From assembly GCF_000948415.1 (NCBI RefSeq), contig NZ_JYII01000003.1, forward strand, positions 62,001 through 126,000: 64,000 bases of DNA, in the 5' to 3' direction. The notes under the pieces were generated by a model. The model was not told where the DNA came from. It ran no database searches and saw nothing but the letters and a program-made list of their open reading frames with translations. The DNA comes from Thalassospira sp. HJ. GTDB lineage: Bacteria; Pseudomonadota; Alphaproteobacteria; Rhodospirillales; Thalassospiraceae. Position numbers and translations under genes: made by a program. Positions 39,732 through 48,275 of this stretch are shown in pieces. Positions within the stretch are counted from its first letter, which is position 1, and each line of letters starts with the position of its first letter.

Positions 39732-40274
39732 TCAGCGTGTCAGGACACCGGTACGGCGGATTTTCTTTTGCAGCTGCATCACGCCGTAAATCAGCGCTTC
39801 TGCTGTCGGCGGGCACCCCGGAACGTATACGTCCACCGGGACAACGCGATCACAACCGCGAACCACCGAATAAGAATAGTGATAGTAACCGCCGCCATTG
39901 GCGCACGAGCCCATCGAAATGACCCAGCGCGGCTCTGCCATCTGGTCATAGACCTTACGCAGTGCCGGGGCCATTTTGTTGGTCAGGGTACCAGCAACGA
40001 TCATCACGTCCGACTGACGCGGGCTTGGGCGGAAGACCAGACCATAACGGTCAAGGTCGTAACGCGACGCAGCGGAATGCATCATCTCAACAGCACAGCA
40101 GGCCAGACCGAAAGTCATCGGCCACAGGGAACCGGTGCTTGCCCAGCTTGCAAGTTTATCGAGATTGGCAAGGACAAAGCCCTTGTCGTTCATCTCGTCA
40201 AACACGCCCTTAAGCAGTGCATCCTGATCCGAACCGGGTGCCAGGGGTGCGCCTGTATTGGTGCTCACTCCCAT
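39732..40274 (-). CDS. nuoB: NADH-quinone oxidoreductase subunit B
   Basis: NuoB holds cluster N2, the last [4Fe-4S] cluster before quinone. The 180-residue protein has the tandem cysteines in [11 protein letters not shown], a third ligand in [15 protein letters not shown], and the fourth in [13 protein letters not shown]. The ATG at 40274, with AAGGGAG seven bases upstream, overlaps the nuoA stop by 10 bases. A frame extension seven codons upstream exists but fits less well. Confidence 0.97.
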   Translation of the reverse strand: MGVSTNTGAPLAPGSDQDALLKGVFDEMNDKGFVLANLDKLASWASTGSLWPMTFGLACCAVEMMHSAASRYDLDRYGLVFRPSPRQSDVMIVAGTLTNKMAPALRKVYDQMAEPRWVISMGSCANGGGYYHYSYSVVRGCDRVVPVDVYVPGCPPTAEALIYGVMQLQKKIRRTGVLTR

Positions 40275-40630
40275 TCCAAAGCTCCCTTCTTCCATTCGTA
40301 GATAAAGCCGACCGTCAAAACAGCCAGGAAGATCACCATCGATACAAAGCCGAACGTCCCGATATCACCGAGGGTAACAGCCCACGGGAACAGGAAGGCG
40401 ACTTCGAGGTCGAAAATAATGAACAAGATTGCGACCAGATAGAACCGGACGTCGAACTTGATGCGCGCGTCTTCGAACGGCGCAAACCCGCATTCGTAAG
40501 CGGACAGTTTCTCAACATCCGGTGCCTGCTTGGCAAGAACCAGCGACGCGATGACGATTACCGCCGAAAGACCGACGGCGATCCCGATGAACACCAGGAT
40601 CGGAAGATATTCCGAAAGAAGCTCTTGCAT
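40265..40630 (-). CDS. nuoA: NADH-quinone oxidoreductase subunit A
   Basis: NuoA is a three-helix membrane subunit of complex I near the quinone tunnel and first gene of the operon. The 121-residue protein has the conserved loop [30 protein letters not shown], split here by the second helix, with the ECG motif whose cysteine is exposed in the deactive enzyme of mitochondria. Its end overlaps nuoB. Typical length. Confidence 0.97.
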   Translation of the reverse strand: MQELLSEYLPILVFIGIAVGLSAVIVIASLVLAKQAPDVEKLSAYECGFAPFEDARIKFDVRFYLVAILFIIFDLEVAFLFPWAVTLGDIGTFGFVSMVIFLAVLTVGFIYEWKKGALEWE

Positions 40631-40731
40631 CTCTCTGACCTCTCAAGAACAGGCCTTTTGACCCGACCAGGTCCCCACCTGGCCCATTACGGCGCACCAT
40701 AACGTATGCACCGCACAAGTTCCAGTCCTCA

Positions 40732-40748
40732 AGCGTGTTTAACACGCT
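40732..40748. promoter_or_regulatory. 17-bp palindrome upstream of nuoA
   Basis: AGCGTGTT-T-AACACGCT is a perfect inverted repeat with one central base, about 100 bases before nuoA in the 285-base gap between tRNA-Asp and nuoA. Such a site looks like a dimeric regulator operator; the regulator is unknown. No clear promoter pair was found in this gap. Confidence 0.4.
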
Positions 40749-40915
40749 CAAAGAACGGAAACTTTCTAAATCTTTCTACCGTTTACTATCGTCCGATATC
40801 GGGCTGGACGTCGAGATGATCAAGACCCAATCGTGCGAAGCAGTATTAGCAACACATGAAAAGGCGATCGCGGAAAAGACAATTCGCCCGACAAAAGACA
40901 ACAGATGATGGATCA

Positions 40916-40992
<77 letters not shown>

Positions 40993-41017
40993 TAAATGAC
41001 CATCAATCGGCGCGCCT

Positions 41018-41046
41018 TTGTTAGACCACACCCCAAACCAAGTCAA
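41018..41046 (-). promoter_or_regulatory. Promoter of tRNA-Asp
   Basis: On the minus strand TTGACT (41041-41046) and TAACAA (41018-41023) are spaced by exactly 17 bases and lie 25 bases before the mature tRNA 5' end, a good sigma-70 arrangement. Confidence 0.65.
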
Positions 41047-41304
41047 GCAGCTAGCAACGTTTTCAACCCATTCGACAATTGCGTTTCCACACATCACCCG
41101 CTGCGGGGCAATTTCGCCCCGGATTTGTACAGCATTAATCAATTCTGTACATTTAGGGGGCTTTATACCTATGGGGCTTTGCAAAGGGGTGTCGGCTTTT
41201 ATAGAATTGTTGACAAATAACCCCTATCTTACGGTGCGATAGAGGCAGGTTCGGGAGTCAGGTTCCAACCCCGAACAGAGTCATTACGACGGAGAAGACC
41301 ACCC
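41047..41304. other. Gap between the tRNA-Asp promoter and fliG
   Basis: The space between tRNA-Asp and fliG is 312 bases; apart from the tRNA promoter no gene is seen. It contains a GCGGGGC/GCCCC inverted repeat near 41103-41126 and a TTGACA at about 41210-41215. The region that follows TTGACA at normal spacing lacks a good -10 element, so the fliG promoter is not identified. Confidence 0.5.
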
Positions 41305-42324
41305 GTGGGGCGCGTTAAAGAAGAATACAGATCACTGGCCGGACCTGAAAAGGCAGCGATTCTCATGCTTGCTCTTGGGGAAGAGCACGCAACCAAGATG
41401 TTCAGCATGATGGATGACGAGGAAATCAAAGAGATTTCCCAAACCATGTCGAGCCTGGGTACGATCAACTCCAATATCGTTGAGCGCCTTTTTGTCGAAT
41501 TCGCTGACCAGCTTTCTTCAACCGGGTCGCTGGTGGGTTCGTTTGATACCACAGAACGCCTGCTTTCCAAGGTTCTGCCCGAAGACCGTGTCAACGGCAT
41601 CATGGAAGAGATCCGCGGTCCTGCGGGTCGCACCATGTGGGACAAGCTGAACAACGTGAACGAAGCGGTTCTGGCGAACTACCTTAAAAACGAGTATCCG
41701 CAGACCGTGGGCGTGGTTTTGTCCAAGCTCAAACCCGCACATTCTGCGTCGGTTCTGTCGCTTTTGCCGGAAAACTTCTCGATGGAAGTCATCATGCGTA
41801 TGTTGCGCATGGAAGCGGTTCAGAAAGAAGTTCTTGATAACATTGAAAAGACGCTGCGCACCGAGTTCATGTCGAACCTTGCGCGCGGTTCGCGTGGCGA
41901 CAACCACGAGCTGATGGCGGATATCTTCAACAGTCTGGACCGCCAAAGCCAGGACCGTTTCCTTACTGCGCTTGAAGAACGTAACCGTGACTCGGCCGAG
42001 AAGATCAAGGCCCTCATGTTCACCTTCGAAGACCTTGCGCGCCTCGACAACAACGGCGTTCAGACGCTGCTGCGTCAGGTCGAAAAGGACAAGCTTGCCC
42101 TAGCACTGAAAGGCTCGACCGATCAGATGCGCGACTTGTTCTTCAAGAACATGTCCGAACGTGCCGGCAAGATGATGAAGGAAGATATGGATGCGCTTGG
42201 CCCGGTCCGTCTGTCCGACGTCGAAGAGTCGCAAATGATGATCGTCCAGCTGGCCAAGGAACTGGCTGCACAAGGTCAGATCGTTATCTCCGAAGGCAGC
42301 GGCGAAGACGAAATGGTCTTCTAG
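41305..42324 (+). CDS. fliG: Flagellar motor switch protein FliG
   Basis: FliG is the rotor protein that receives torque from the stator and sets rotation direction. The 339-residue protein has the FliF-binding N-terminal domain ([15 protein letters not shown]), the middle domain with [19 protein letters not shown] (EYPQT in place of the usual EHPQT), and the C-terminal torque helix region ([35 protein letters not shown]). It starts at GTG (41305) with GGAG about ten bases upstream. No other flagellar gene lies in the window, and the gene is flanked by tRNA-Asp and an unknown lipoprotein on the other strand. It is complete and looks functional. Confidence 0.95.
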   Translation: MGRVKEEYRSLAGPEKAAILMLALGEEHATKMFSMMDDEEIKEISQTMSSLGTINSNIVERLFVEFADQLSSTGSLVGSFDTTERLLSKVLPEDRVNGIMEEIRGPAGRTMWDKLNNVNEAVLANYLKNEYPQTVGVVLSKLKPAHSASVLSLLPENFSMEVIMRMLRMEAVQKEVLDNIEKTLRTEFMSNLARGSRGDNHELMADIFNSLDRQSQDRFLTALEERNRDSAEKIKALMFTFEDLARLDNNGVQTLLRQVEKDKLALALKGSTDQMRDLFFKNMSERAGKMMKEDMDALGPVRLSDVEESQMMIVQLAKELAAQGQIVISEGSGEDEMVF

Positions 42325-42351
42325 ACCCGGCATCGAAATCACAGAAACACC

Positions 42352-42380
42352 AAAGGGACAGTCAAGGCTGTCCCTTTTTT
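42352..42380 (+). terminator. Terminator after fliG
   Basis: A perfect 10-bp stem (AAAGGGACAG / CTGTCCCTTT, loop TCAAGG) followed by six T begins 27 bases after the fliG stop. Confidence 0.9.
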
Positions 42381-42428
42381 CGTTCTCCGAACGCGCCTAA
42401 CTGCCAAGCCGCGGCCAAGCACCCTGCC

Positions 42429-43109
42429 CTAGCCGAGAATGACGTTGGGCGTCGGATCGGTGATTGACTGGATTTCCCAGCGCAGACGGTTCTGGCCGCT
42501 GACTTCCCGGAATTCAGCGGCATTGTGGCTGCGCACGCCAGCCGTCGTGCGCACCTCGATCTTGCCGGTCATCTGATAGCCAAGGGCAGTCAGGCGGTCC
42601 TGATACTGATCGGGGACAAAGCCGCCCCGAATTTCGACGGTGTTTCGCTCTGAATGGAAGAACATTTCCAGTATGCGCGATTGCCTGCGGACAAAGACAA
42701 AGCTTTTCTCGCGCATGATGTTGCCGCGCTTTTCATAAACGAGGTTAAACACACCCCGTCCACTATAGGTGAGCTGCCTTACCGCCGAATCGCGCTTGAG
42801 ATCGGCCAGAACAGCCGCGACCTTTTCCTTCTCGCCCTCGGCATCCAGGCTTTTGTCGAGCAGACCCTGCGTGATGTTTGGCTGGACCAGTAGTCCACGA
42901 TAGCTCAGCCGATAATCGCCGTTACGCTCCATGGAAAGGTCAATGGTGAACGCTTCAGGCAGATAGCAGCTAGCCAGCATCAGCGGCAGGCAGAGAACGA
43001 TCAGAACCTGACGGATGCTGCTCCAAGCCCGACGCGACAACCGCTGTGGCGCCGCCGCATGGCAAACACGTTCACGATTGGTAGGATGCTGGGCCGGATT
43101 GCTGTTCAT
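42429..43109 (-). CDS. Hypothetical lipoprotein
   Basis: I do not recognise this protein of about 226 residues. A basic N-terminal stretch is followed by a hydrophobic core (QVLIVLCLPLMLASC) and a lipobox LASC, so it should be a diacylglyceryl-anchored lipoprotein with Tyr after the Cys. The mature part (FTIDLSMERNGDYRLSYRGLLVQP, then SYSGRGVFNLVYEKRG-like beta strands) looks beta-rich and resembles nothing I can name. The start is uncertain: ATG at 43109 is used here, with another ATG at 43136 and the frame open to 43172. It converges with fliG. Confidence 0.75.
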   Translation of the reverse strand: MNSNPAQHPTNRERVCHAAAPQRLSRRAWSSIRQVLIVLCLPLMLASCYLPEAFTIDLSMERNGDYRLSYRGLLVQPNITQGLLDKSLDAEGEKEKVAAVLADLKRDSAVRQLTYSGRGVFNLVYEKRGNIMREKSFVFVRRQSRILEMFFHSERNTVEIRGGFVPDQYQDRLTALGYQMTGKIEVRTTAGVRSHNAAEFREVSGQNRLRWEIQSITDPTPNVILG

Positions 43110-43348
43110 CTTGAAGGTTCCGATTCTCTTGATCATGGGATCAACAGTGCCCGTCTGGCGGGCAAGCGTCAACTTTTACAGATGCTTATCGCCCTGCCCG
43201 CCCACTACCTGGGCAAAGCCACGTGACGCTTTGTCATGACACATTAAAGGACCGATATAACAATGGATAAGTATTCTGTGCGCTTAGCCGCCTTGGGAAG
43301 CCGTTTTGCGCTTAAGAGGGACACCGACAAAGGCTGGAACCCGAAATG

Positions 43349-43377
43349 AAAAAGGCAGCCTTTAGGGCTGCCTTTTT
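43349..43377 (-). terminator. Terminator of tRNA-Val copy 1
   Basis: A 12-bp stem (AAAAAGGCAGCC / GGCTGCCTTTTT, loop of 5) lies 2 bases past the tRNA 3' end on the minus strand. It is symmetrical and identical to the one at 43700-43728. Confidence 0.85.
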
Positions 43378-43379
43378 CA

Positions 43380-43456
43380 TGGTGGGTGATGAGAGATTCG
43401 AACTCCCGACCCTCTCGGTGTAAACGAGATGCTCTAACCAGCTGAGCTAATCACCC
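43380..43456 (-). tRNA. tRNA-Val (TAC), copy 1
   Basis: A 77-base cloverleaf begins GGGTGATTAGCTCAGCTGG. It has anticodon loop TTTACAC (anticodon TAC) in stem TCTCG/CGAGA, T-arm GTTCGAATC and encoded CCA. The sequence is identical to the second copy 351 bases away. Confidence 0.97.
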
Positions 43457-43492
43457 TTTTGCAAACCGCGCTGTTCTGCGGAAGCGGGGCGG

Positions 43493-43520
43493 AACTTACC
43501 ATGGTTTTCCCAAAAAGCAA
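43493..43520 (-). promoter_or_regulatory. Promoter of tRNA-Val copy 1
   Basis: TTGCTT (43515-43520) and TAAGTT (43493-43498) on the minus strand, spacing 16. The block is shared, with a few changes, with the promoter of copy 2. Confidence 0.55.
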
Positions 43521-43699
43521 TGCCCACTTTGCATAAAAATGTAACTTCTATTTCAAGGCGGATTATCGTCGGTGATTGGTCAACCAAAACCCGCTATTTC
43601 GGCCCGATTTCGCGCCATTTTGCGGTCCTCTACCCCACGCGCGCTCTGTTGCCGGAGCAATCAACAATCAGGCGCGTGATTCGCGTGGGTGCAAAAACA

Positions 43700-43728
43700 A
43701 AAAAGGCAGCCTTTAGGGCTGCCTTTTT
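43700..43728 (-). terminator. Terminator of tRNA-Val copy 2
   Basis: A 12-bp stem with TTTTT tail, the same sequence as at 43349-43377, 2 bases past the tRNA 3' end. Confidence 0.85.
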
Positions 43729-43730
43729 GA

Positions 43731-43807
43731 TGGTGGGTGATGAGAGATTCGAACTCCCGACCCTCTCGGTGTAAACGAGATGCTCTAACCAGCTGAGCTA
43801 ATCACCC
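43731..43807 (-). tRNA. tRNA-Val (TAC), copy 2
   Basis: Identical in all 77 bases to the copy at 43380-43456, including the encoded CCA and anticodon TAC. It is the upstream member of the pair and is separated from copy 1 by 274 bases. Confidence 0.97.
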
Positions 43808-43842
43808 GTTGCTTTGGGAACGACGGCTCCGAAGCGGAGCGG

Positions 43843-43870
43843 AACATAGCATGGATTTTCCAAAAAGCAA
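43843..43870 (-). promoter_or_regulatory. Promoter of tRNA-Val copy 2
   Basis: TTGCTT (43865-43870) and TATGTT (43843-43848) on the minus strand, spacing 16. The -35 element falls in the uridine-run region of the hup terminator. Confidence 0.6.
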
Positions 43871-43895
43871 TGCCGGTGACACAGGTCACCGGCAT
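43861..43895 (-). terminator. Terminator after hup
   Basis: An 11-bp stem (arms 43870-43880 and 43885-43895, core GCCGGTGAC / GTCACCGGC, loop of 4) followed on the minus strand by TGCTTTTTGG. It starts 25 bases after the hup stop. Confidence 0.8.
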
Positions 43896-43919
43896 TTATT
43901 TCAAAGAACTTCGTCAAAC

Positions 43920-44192
43920 TTAGTTGACGGCGTCCTTCAGGCCTTTACCAGCCTTGAACTTCGGCTGTTTCGATGCCGGAATGTCGATTTCTTCACCGGT
44001 GCGCGGGTTGCGACCTTTTGAAGCAGCGCGAGCAGCGACAGCGAAGGTACCGAAACCAACCAGACGAACTTCGTCGCCGGATTTCAGAGAATCGGTGATG
44101 GAATCGAAAACAGCGTCAACCGCTTTAGCAGCGTCAGCTTTGGACAGATCAGCTTTAGCAGCTACACTTCCAACGAGATCGTTTTTGTTCAC
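43920..44192 (-). CDS. hupB: DNA-binding protein HU
   Basis: HU is the small histone-like dimer that bends and compacts bacterial DNA. The 90-residue protein has the N-terminal helices ([20 protein letters not shown]), the strand [19 protein letters not shown] and the DNA-binding arm [16 protein letters not shown] with the intercalating proline, ending [11 protein letters not shown]. It starts at GTG (44192). It lies just downstream of lon, the usual lon-hup order, but with its own promoter and terminator. Confidence 0.96.
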   Translation of the reverse strand: MNKNDLVGSVAAKADLSKADAAKAVDAVFDSITDSLKSGDEVRLVGFGTFAVAARAASKGRNPRTGEEIDIPASKQPKFKAGKGLKDAVN

Positions 44193-44264
44193 TTCCTGGC
44201 CCCCTTGTTTGGACGTTCGGAGTTATGAGGAAATTTGGTTTGCCCCAAACCTGTTGCATGCGCA

Positions 44265-44293
44265 GTGTAAGCAGGTCGCAAACATCTCGTCAA
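44265..44293 (-). promoter_or_regulatory. Promoter of hup
   Basis: TTGACG (44288-44293) and TTACAC (44265-44270) on the minus strand with exact 17-base spacing, about 75 bases upstream of the hup start. Confidence 0.65.
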
Positions 44294-44401
44294 TGCGAGA
44301 GACGCAGTTTTCTGCGGTTTTTGACGTTTTTTTCGATTTTTTGCGCTTTACACCAATCCCGACATGTTCCTGCGCCGATTCTTGGGCAAAGTTATCCACA
44401 G

Positions 44402-44431
44402 AAAAAGGGGAACGACGTGGTCGTTCCCCTT
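44402..44431 (-). terminator. Terminator after lon
   Basis: A 12-bp stem (AAGGGGAACGAC / GTCGTTCCCCTT, loop of 3) followed by T on the minus strand, about 25 bases after the lon stop. It separates lon from hup. Confidence 0.88.
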
Positions 44432-44455
44432 GTTTTCTGCCGGTTATGACGATCT

Positions 44456-46867
44456 TTAGTGAGTCGTCACACCGCCGATATCCGATTCTTCGCCGTCCTT
44501 GGATTTGACAGCAACATCATCAACCTCTTCTTCCCATTCGATCGGGACAAGCGGATTGACCAATGCGTGGCTCAGAACTTCGTCAACATGGGACACCGGA
44601 ATGATTTCCATGCCACGTTTGACGTTGTCAGGAATCTCTTCGAGATCCTTTTCGTTCTCCTGCGGGATCAAGACGGTTTTCACCCCACCACGCAGAGCAG
44701 CCAGAAGCTTTTCTTTCAAACCGCCAATCGCAAGCACCCGGCCACGCAGGGTGACTTCACCCGTCATCGCAACGTCCTTGCGCACCGGATTGCCCGTCAG
44801 AACCGAAACAACCGAGGTCACCATGCCCACACCGGCCGACGGGCCGTCTTTGGGCGTTGCCCCTTCGGGCACGTGAACGTGGATATCACGTTTTTGGAAC
44901 AGGGTCGGCTTGATCCCGAAATCAACTGCACGCGAACGGACAAACGAGGTCGCCGCCTGAATGGATTCCGTCATGACTTCACCGAGTTTACCGGTGGTTT
45001 TCATGTTGCCCTTACCCGGAACGGTGACCGCTTCGATCTGAAGCAGATCGCCACCAAACTCGGTATAGGCAAGACCGGTTACCACACCGACCTGATCTTC
45101 ACCCTCGGTCTCGCCGAAGCGGAACTTACGGATGCCGGCATATTTGCCAAGGGTGCGCGGGGTCACACGAACCGTTTTCAGATTTTCAAGCATGATACGC
45201 TTGGTCGCCTTACGGGCCAGTTTGGCCAGTTCACGTTCGAGGCTACGCACACCGGCTTCGCGGGTGTAATAACGGATCAGATCACGAAGTGCTTCGTCCG
45301 AGATGCTCCATTCCCCTTTCTTCAGGCCATTATCCTTGACCTGCTTGGGAATGAGGTGACGTTTGGCGATCTCGACTTTCTCGTCTTCGGTGTAACCGGA
45401 AATCCGGATGACTTCCATACGGTCAAGCAGCGGCTGCTGCATACGAAGCGAGTTGGCCGTGGTCACGAACATCACATCCGAAAGATCGTAATCGACTTCG
45501 AGATAGTGGTCGTTAAAGGTCGCGTTCTGTTCTGGATCCAATACCTCAAGCAGGGCCGAGGCCGGATCACCACGGAAGTCCGAACCCATCTTTTCGATCT
45601 CGTCGAGAAGGAACAGCGGGTTGGAATATTTCGCCTTTTTCATGCCCTGGACAATCTTGCCCGGCATGGACCCGATATAGGTCCGGCGATGACCGCGGAT
45701 TTCAGATTCATCGCGTACGCCACCAAGCGACATGCGCACGAAGCTGCGCCCGGTCGCATTGGCCATGGATTTACCAAGCGAGGTTTTACCAACGCCGGGA
45801 GGACCAACGAGACAAAGGATCGGGCCTTTGACCTTTTTGGTACGCGCCTGAACAGCTAAATATTCAAGGATGCGTTCCTTGACCTTTTCCAGACCGTAAT
45901 GCTCTTTATCAAGAACCTTCTTGGCCTTTTTCAGGTCATGGGAAACACGCGAACGCTTGTTCCACGGAATGGACACCATCCAGTCAAGATAGTTGCGCAC
46001 CACGGTGGCTTCTGCCGACATCGGGCTCATATTGCGCAGTTTCTTGAGTTCTGCCTGTGCCTTTTCCTTGGCTTCCTTGGGCATTTTGGCCTTGTTCAGC
46101 TTCTCTTCGATTTCAGAAGCTTCATCCTTGCCATCTTCACCCTCGCCCAGTTCCTTCTGAATGGCTTTGAGCTGTTCATTCAGATAGTACTCGCGCTGGG
46201 TTTTCTCCATCTGGCGTTTGACGCGGTTGCGGATTTTCTTTTCAACCTGCAACACGCCAATTTCGGATTCCATGAAGCCGAAAATACGTTCCAGACGATC
46301 GCCAACAAGCTTGGTTTCCAAAAGCTCCTGCTTTTCGGAAATCTTGAGCGACAGGTGGGAGGCCACCGTATCGGCAAGCTTGGCCGGTTCTTCGATCTGG
46401 TTGACCGAGACCAGAACCTCAGGCGGAATTTTCTTGTTCAGCTTGATGTACTGTTCGAACTGGGTGACGACAGAACGGGCCAGCGCTTCGAGTTCGCTGT
46501 CATCCTCGTCACTGTCTTCACGCACCGAACCATAGGCCTGGAAGAATTCAGGGTTATCAACATAGCCGGTAATTTCGGCCCGTTTCCCGCCTTCAACCAA
46601 TACCTTGACGGTTCCGTCCGGCAGCTTGAGAAGCTGCAAGACAGTTGCGACAGTACCAATTTCATAGAGATCTTCGACAGCCGGATCATCAAGACCGGCG
46701 TCTTTCTGGGTAACAAGCAGGATCTGCTTGTCTTCACGCATCACATCTTCGAGTGCACGCACCGATTTTTCACGTCCGACAAAAAGCGGAACAATCATGT
46801 GCGGGAACACGACAATGTCACGCAACGGCAGCACCGGGTATATTTCGCCACGCGCCAATTCGACCAT
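44456..46867 (-). CDS. lon: ATP-dependent protease Lon
   Basis: Lon is a cytoplasmic AAA+ serine protease for misfolded and regulatory proteins. The 803-residue protein has an N-terminal substrate-binding domain (VFPHMIVPLFVGREKSV), a coiled-coil region around 180-260, and the AAA+ module with Walker A GPPGVGKTS, MSLGGVRDESEIRGHRRTY and Walker B FLLDEIEK. The protease domain has the catalytic Ser in PKDGPSAGVGM and its Lys partner in GGLKEKLLAALR. It follows clpX on the same strand with a hairpin between them. Normal length. Confidence 0.98.
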   Translation of the reverse strand: MVELARGEIYPVLPLRDIVVFPHMIVPLFVGREKSVRALEDVMREDKQILLVTQKDAGLDDPAVEDLYEIGTVATVLQLLKLPDGTVKVLVEGGKRAEITGYVDNPEFFQAYGSVREDSDEDDSELEALARSVVTQFEQYIKLNKKIPPEVLVSVNQIEEPAKLADTVASHLSLKISEKQELLETKLVGDRLERIFGFMESEIGVLQVEKKIRNRVKRQMEKTQREYYLNEQLKAIQKELGEGEDGKDEASEIEEKLNKAKMPKEAKEKAQAELKKLRNMSPMSAEATVVRNYLDWMVSIPWNKRSRVSHDLKKAKKVLDKEHYGLEKVKERILEYLAVQARTKKVKGPILCLVGPPGVGKTSLGKSMANATGRSFVRMSLGGVRDESEIRGHRRTYIGSMPGKIVQGMKKAKYSNPLFLLDEIEKMGSDFRGDPASALLEVLDPEQNATFNDHYLEVDYDLSDVMFVTTANSLRMQQPLLDRMEVIRISGYTEDEKVEIAKRHLIPKQVKDNGLKKGEWSISDEALRDLIRYYTREAGVRSLERELAKLARKATKRIMLENLKTVRVTPRTLGKYAGIRKFRFGETEGEDQVGVVTGLAYTEFGGDLLQIEAVTVPGKGNMKTTGKLGEVMTESIQAATSFVRSRAVDFGIKPTLFQKRDIHVHVPEGATPKDGPSAGVGMVTSVVSVLTGNPVRKDVAMTGEVTLRGRVLAIGGLKEKLLAALRGGVKTVLIPQENEKDLEEIPDNVKRGMEIIPVSHVDEVLSHALVNPLVPIEWEEEVDDVAVKSKDGEESDIGGVTTH

Positions 46868-46945
46868 TATGTTCTATTCCCTAATCTGAGCCGTAACGCT
46901 GCTGTGCGGTCCTTTCATAGGCCCCGCAGGCAACGCGAACATGTT

Positions 46946-46966
46946 TTAGATAATCGTTAGATAATC
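46946..46966. repeat. 10-bp tandem direct repeat upstream of lon
   Basis: TTAGATAATC occurs twice, 46946-46955 and 46957-46966, with a period of 11 bases (about one helical turn), in the 142-base clpX-lon gap. It may be a regulator site or overlapping -10-like elements for lon. Confidence 0.5.
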
Positions 46967-46971
46967 TGAAT

Positions 46972-47003
46972 TTCCCGCACCGCAATAGATGCCGGTGCGG
47001 GAA
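46972..47003 (-). terminator. Hairpin after clpX
   Basis: A perfect 11-bp stem (TTCCCGCACCG / CGGTGCGGGAA, loop of 10) starts 6 bases after the clpX stop. The following uridine run is weak (ATTCAGATT), so termination may be partial. Confidence 0.6.
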
Positions 47004-47009
47004 TTAAGT

Positions 47010-48275
47010 TCAGGCAGTGTTTTCAACACCTTCGCGACGCTCTGCATGGATCAGCAACGGTTTTGCCTTTCCTTGTACGACGTCGGCATTGATCACGATT
47101 TCCTCGACGCTTTCCATGGTCGGCAGATCGAACATGGTTTCAAGCAGGATGCCTTCCATGATCGAGCGCAAACCACGCGCACCGGTCTTGCGTTCAATTG
47201 CCTTATCAGCAATCGCCTTGAGCGCATCCGGCTGGAAGGTGAGTTTCACATCTTCCATATCGAACAGGCGCTGATACTGCTTGATCAGTGCGTTTTTCGG
47301 CTCGGTCAGGATCTGAACCAGAGCGTCATTGTCGAGGTCTTCAAGCGTTGCAAGAACCGGCAGACGACCGATGAATTCCGGGATCAGACCGAATTTCAGA
47401 AGGTCTTCCGGCTCAACTTCGCGCAGGACATCACCAGCACGGCGTTCATCAGGGCCGCGAACATCGGCACCAAAGCCGATTGCGCTGCCTTTGCCACGCT
47501 GCGAGATCACCTTGTCCAGGCCAGCGAACGCGCCGCCAACGATGAACAGGATGTTGGTGGTGTCAACCTGCAGGAATTCCTGTTGCGGATGTTTCCGGCC
47601 GCCCTGCGGCGGAACGGAAGCAACAGTGCCTTCCATGATCTTGAGCAATGCCTGCTGCACGCCCTCGCCCGAGACATCACGGGTGATGGACGGGTTGTCG
47701 GACTTGCGCGAAATCTTGTCGACTTCGTCGATATAGACGATGCCGCGCTGGGCACGCTCGACATTATAGTCAGCAGCCTGCAGCAGCTTGAGAATGATGT
47801 TTTCGACATCCTCACCCACATAACCGGCTTCGGTCAGGGTGGTGGCATCTGCCATGGTGAACGGCACATCAAGAATGCGGGCCAGGGTCTGGGCCAGAAG
47901 CGTTTTACCGCAACCGGTCGGACCGACCAGCATGATGTTTGATTTCGCCAGTTCGATGTCTTCATTCTTGCTGGCGTGATGCAGGCGTTTGTAATGGTTG
48001 TGAACCGCTACAGAGAGAACTTTCTTCGCATGGCCCTGACCGATGACATAGTCATCAAGGACCTTGCAAATCTCTTGCGGAGAAGGCACCCCGTCTGCCG
48101 ATTTGACGAGATGGGTTTTGTGCTCTTCGCGGATGATGTCCATGCAAAGCTCGACGCATTCATCACAGATGAACACGGTTGGACCGGCGATGAGCTTGCG
48201 AACCTCGTGCTGGCTCTTTCCACAGAAAGAACAGTACAGAGTGTTCTTGGAGTCCCCGCTATTCGATTTGCTCAT
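47010..48275 (-). CDS. clpX: ATP-dependent Clp protease ATP-binding subunit ClpX
   Basis: ClpX unfolds substrates and feeds them to ClpP; in alphaproteobacteria it is central to cell-cycle proteolysis. The 421-residue protein has the N-terminal zinc domain with Cys15, Cys18, Cys37 and Cys40 ([17 protein letters not shown]), Walker [13 protein letters not shown], Walker [11 protein letters not shown], and the pore-loop GYVGEDVE. The ClpP-docking IGF-like loop (SAIGFGADV) is present. It lies between clpP and lon. A 301-base gap with a terminator separates it from clpP, so it is probably transcribed from its own promoter. Confidence 0.98.
   Translation of the reverse strand: MSKSNSGDSKNTLYCSFCGKSQHEVRKLIAGPTVFICDECVELCMDIIREEHKTHLVKSADGVPSPQEICKVLDDYVIGQGHAKKVLSVAVHNHYKRLHHASKNEDIELAKSNIMLVGPTGCGKTLLAQTLARILDVPFTMADATTLTEAGYVGEDVENIILKLLQAADYNVERAQRGIVYIDEVDKISRKSDNPSITRDVSGEGVQQALLKIMEGTVASVPPQGGRKHPQQEFLQVDTTNILFIVGGAFAGLDKVISQRGKGSAIGFGADVRGPDERRAGDVLREVEPEDLLKFGLIPEFIGRLPVLATLEDLDNDALVQILTEPKNALIKQYQRLFDMEDVKLTFQPDALKAIADKAIERKTGARGLRSIMEGILLETMFDLPTMESVEEIVINADVVQGKAKPLLIHAERREGVENTA

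Noticed and set aside
43263-43349. A 28-codon plus-strand frame ending directly at the first tRNA-Val terminator
   Set aside because: The ribosome-binding site is poorly spaced and no promoter is clear. The terminator is explained by tRNA-Val on the other strand, and the duplicated tRNA copy has no matching frame.
44392-44400. A perfect DnaA-box-like TTATCCACA between hup and lon
   Set aside because: It is a single site without clustered boxes, an AT-rich unwinding region or replication genes nearby, so it does not indicate an origin.
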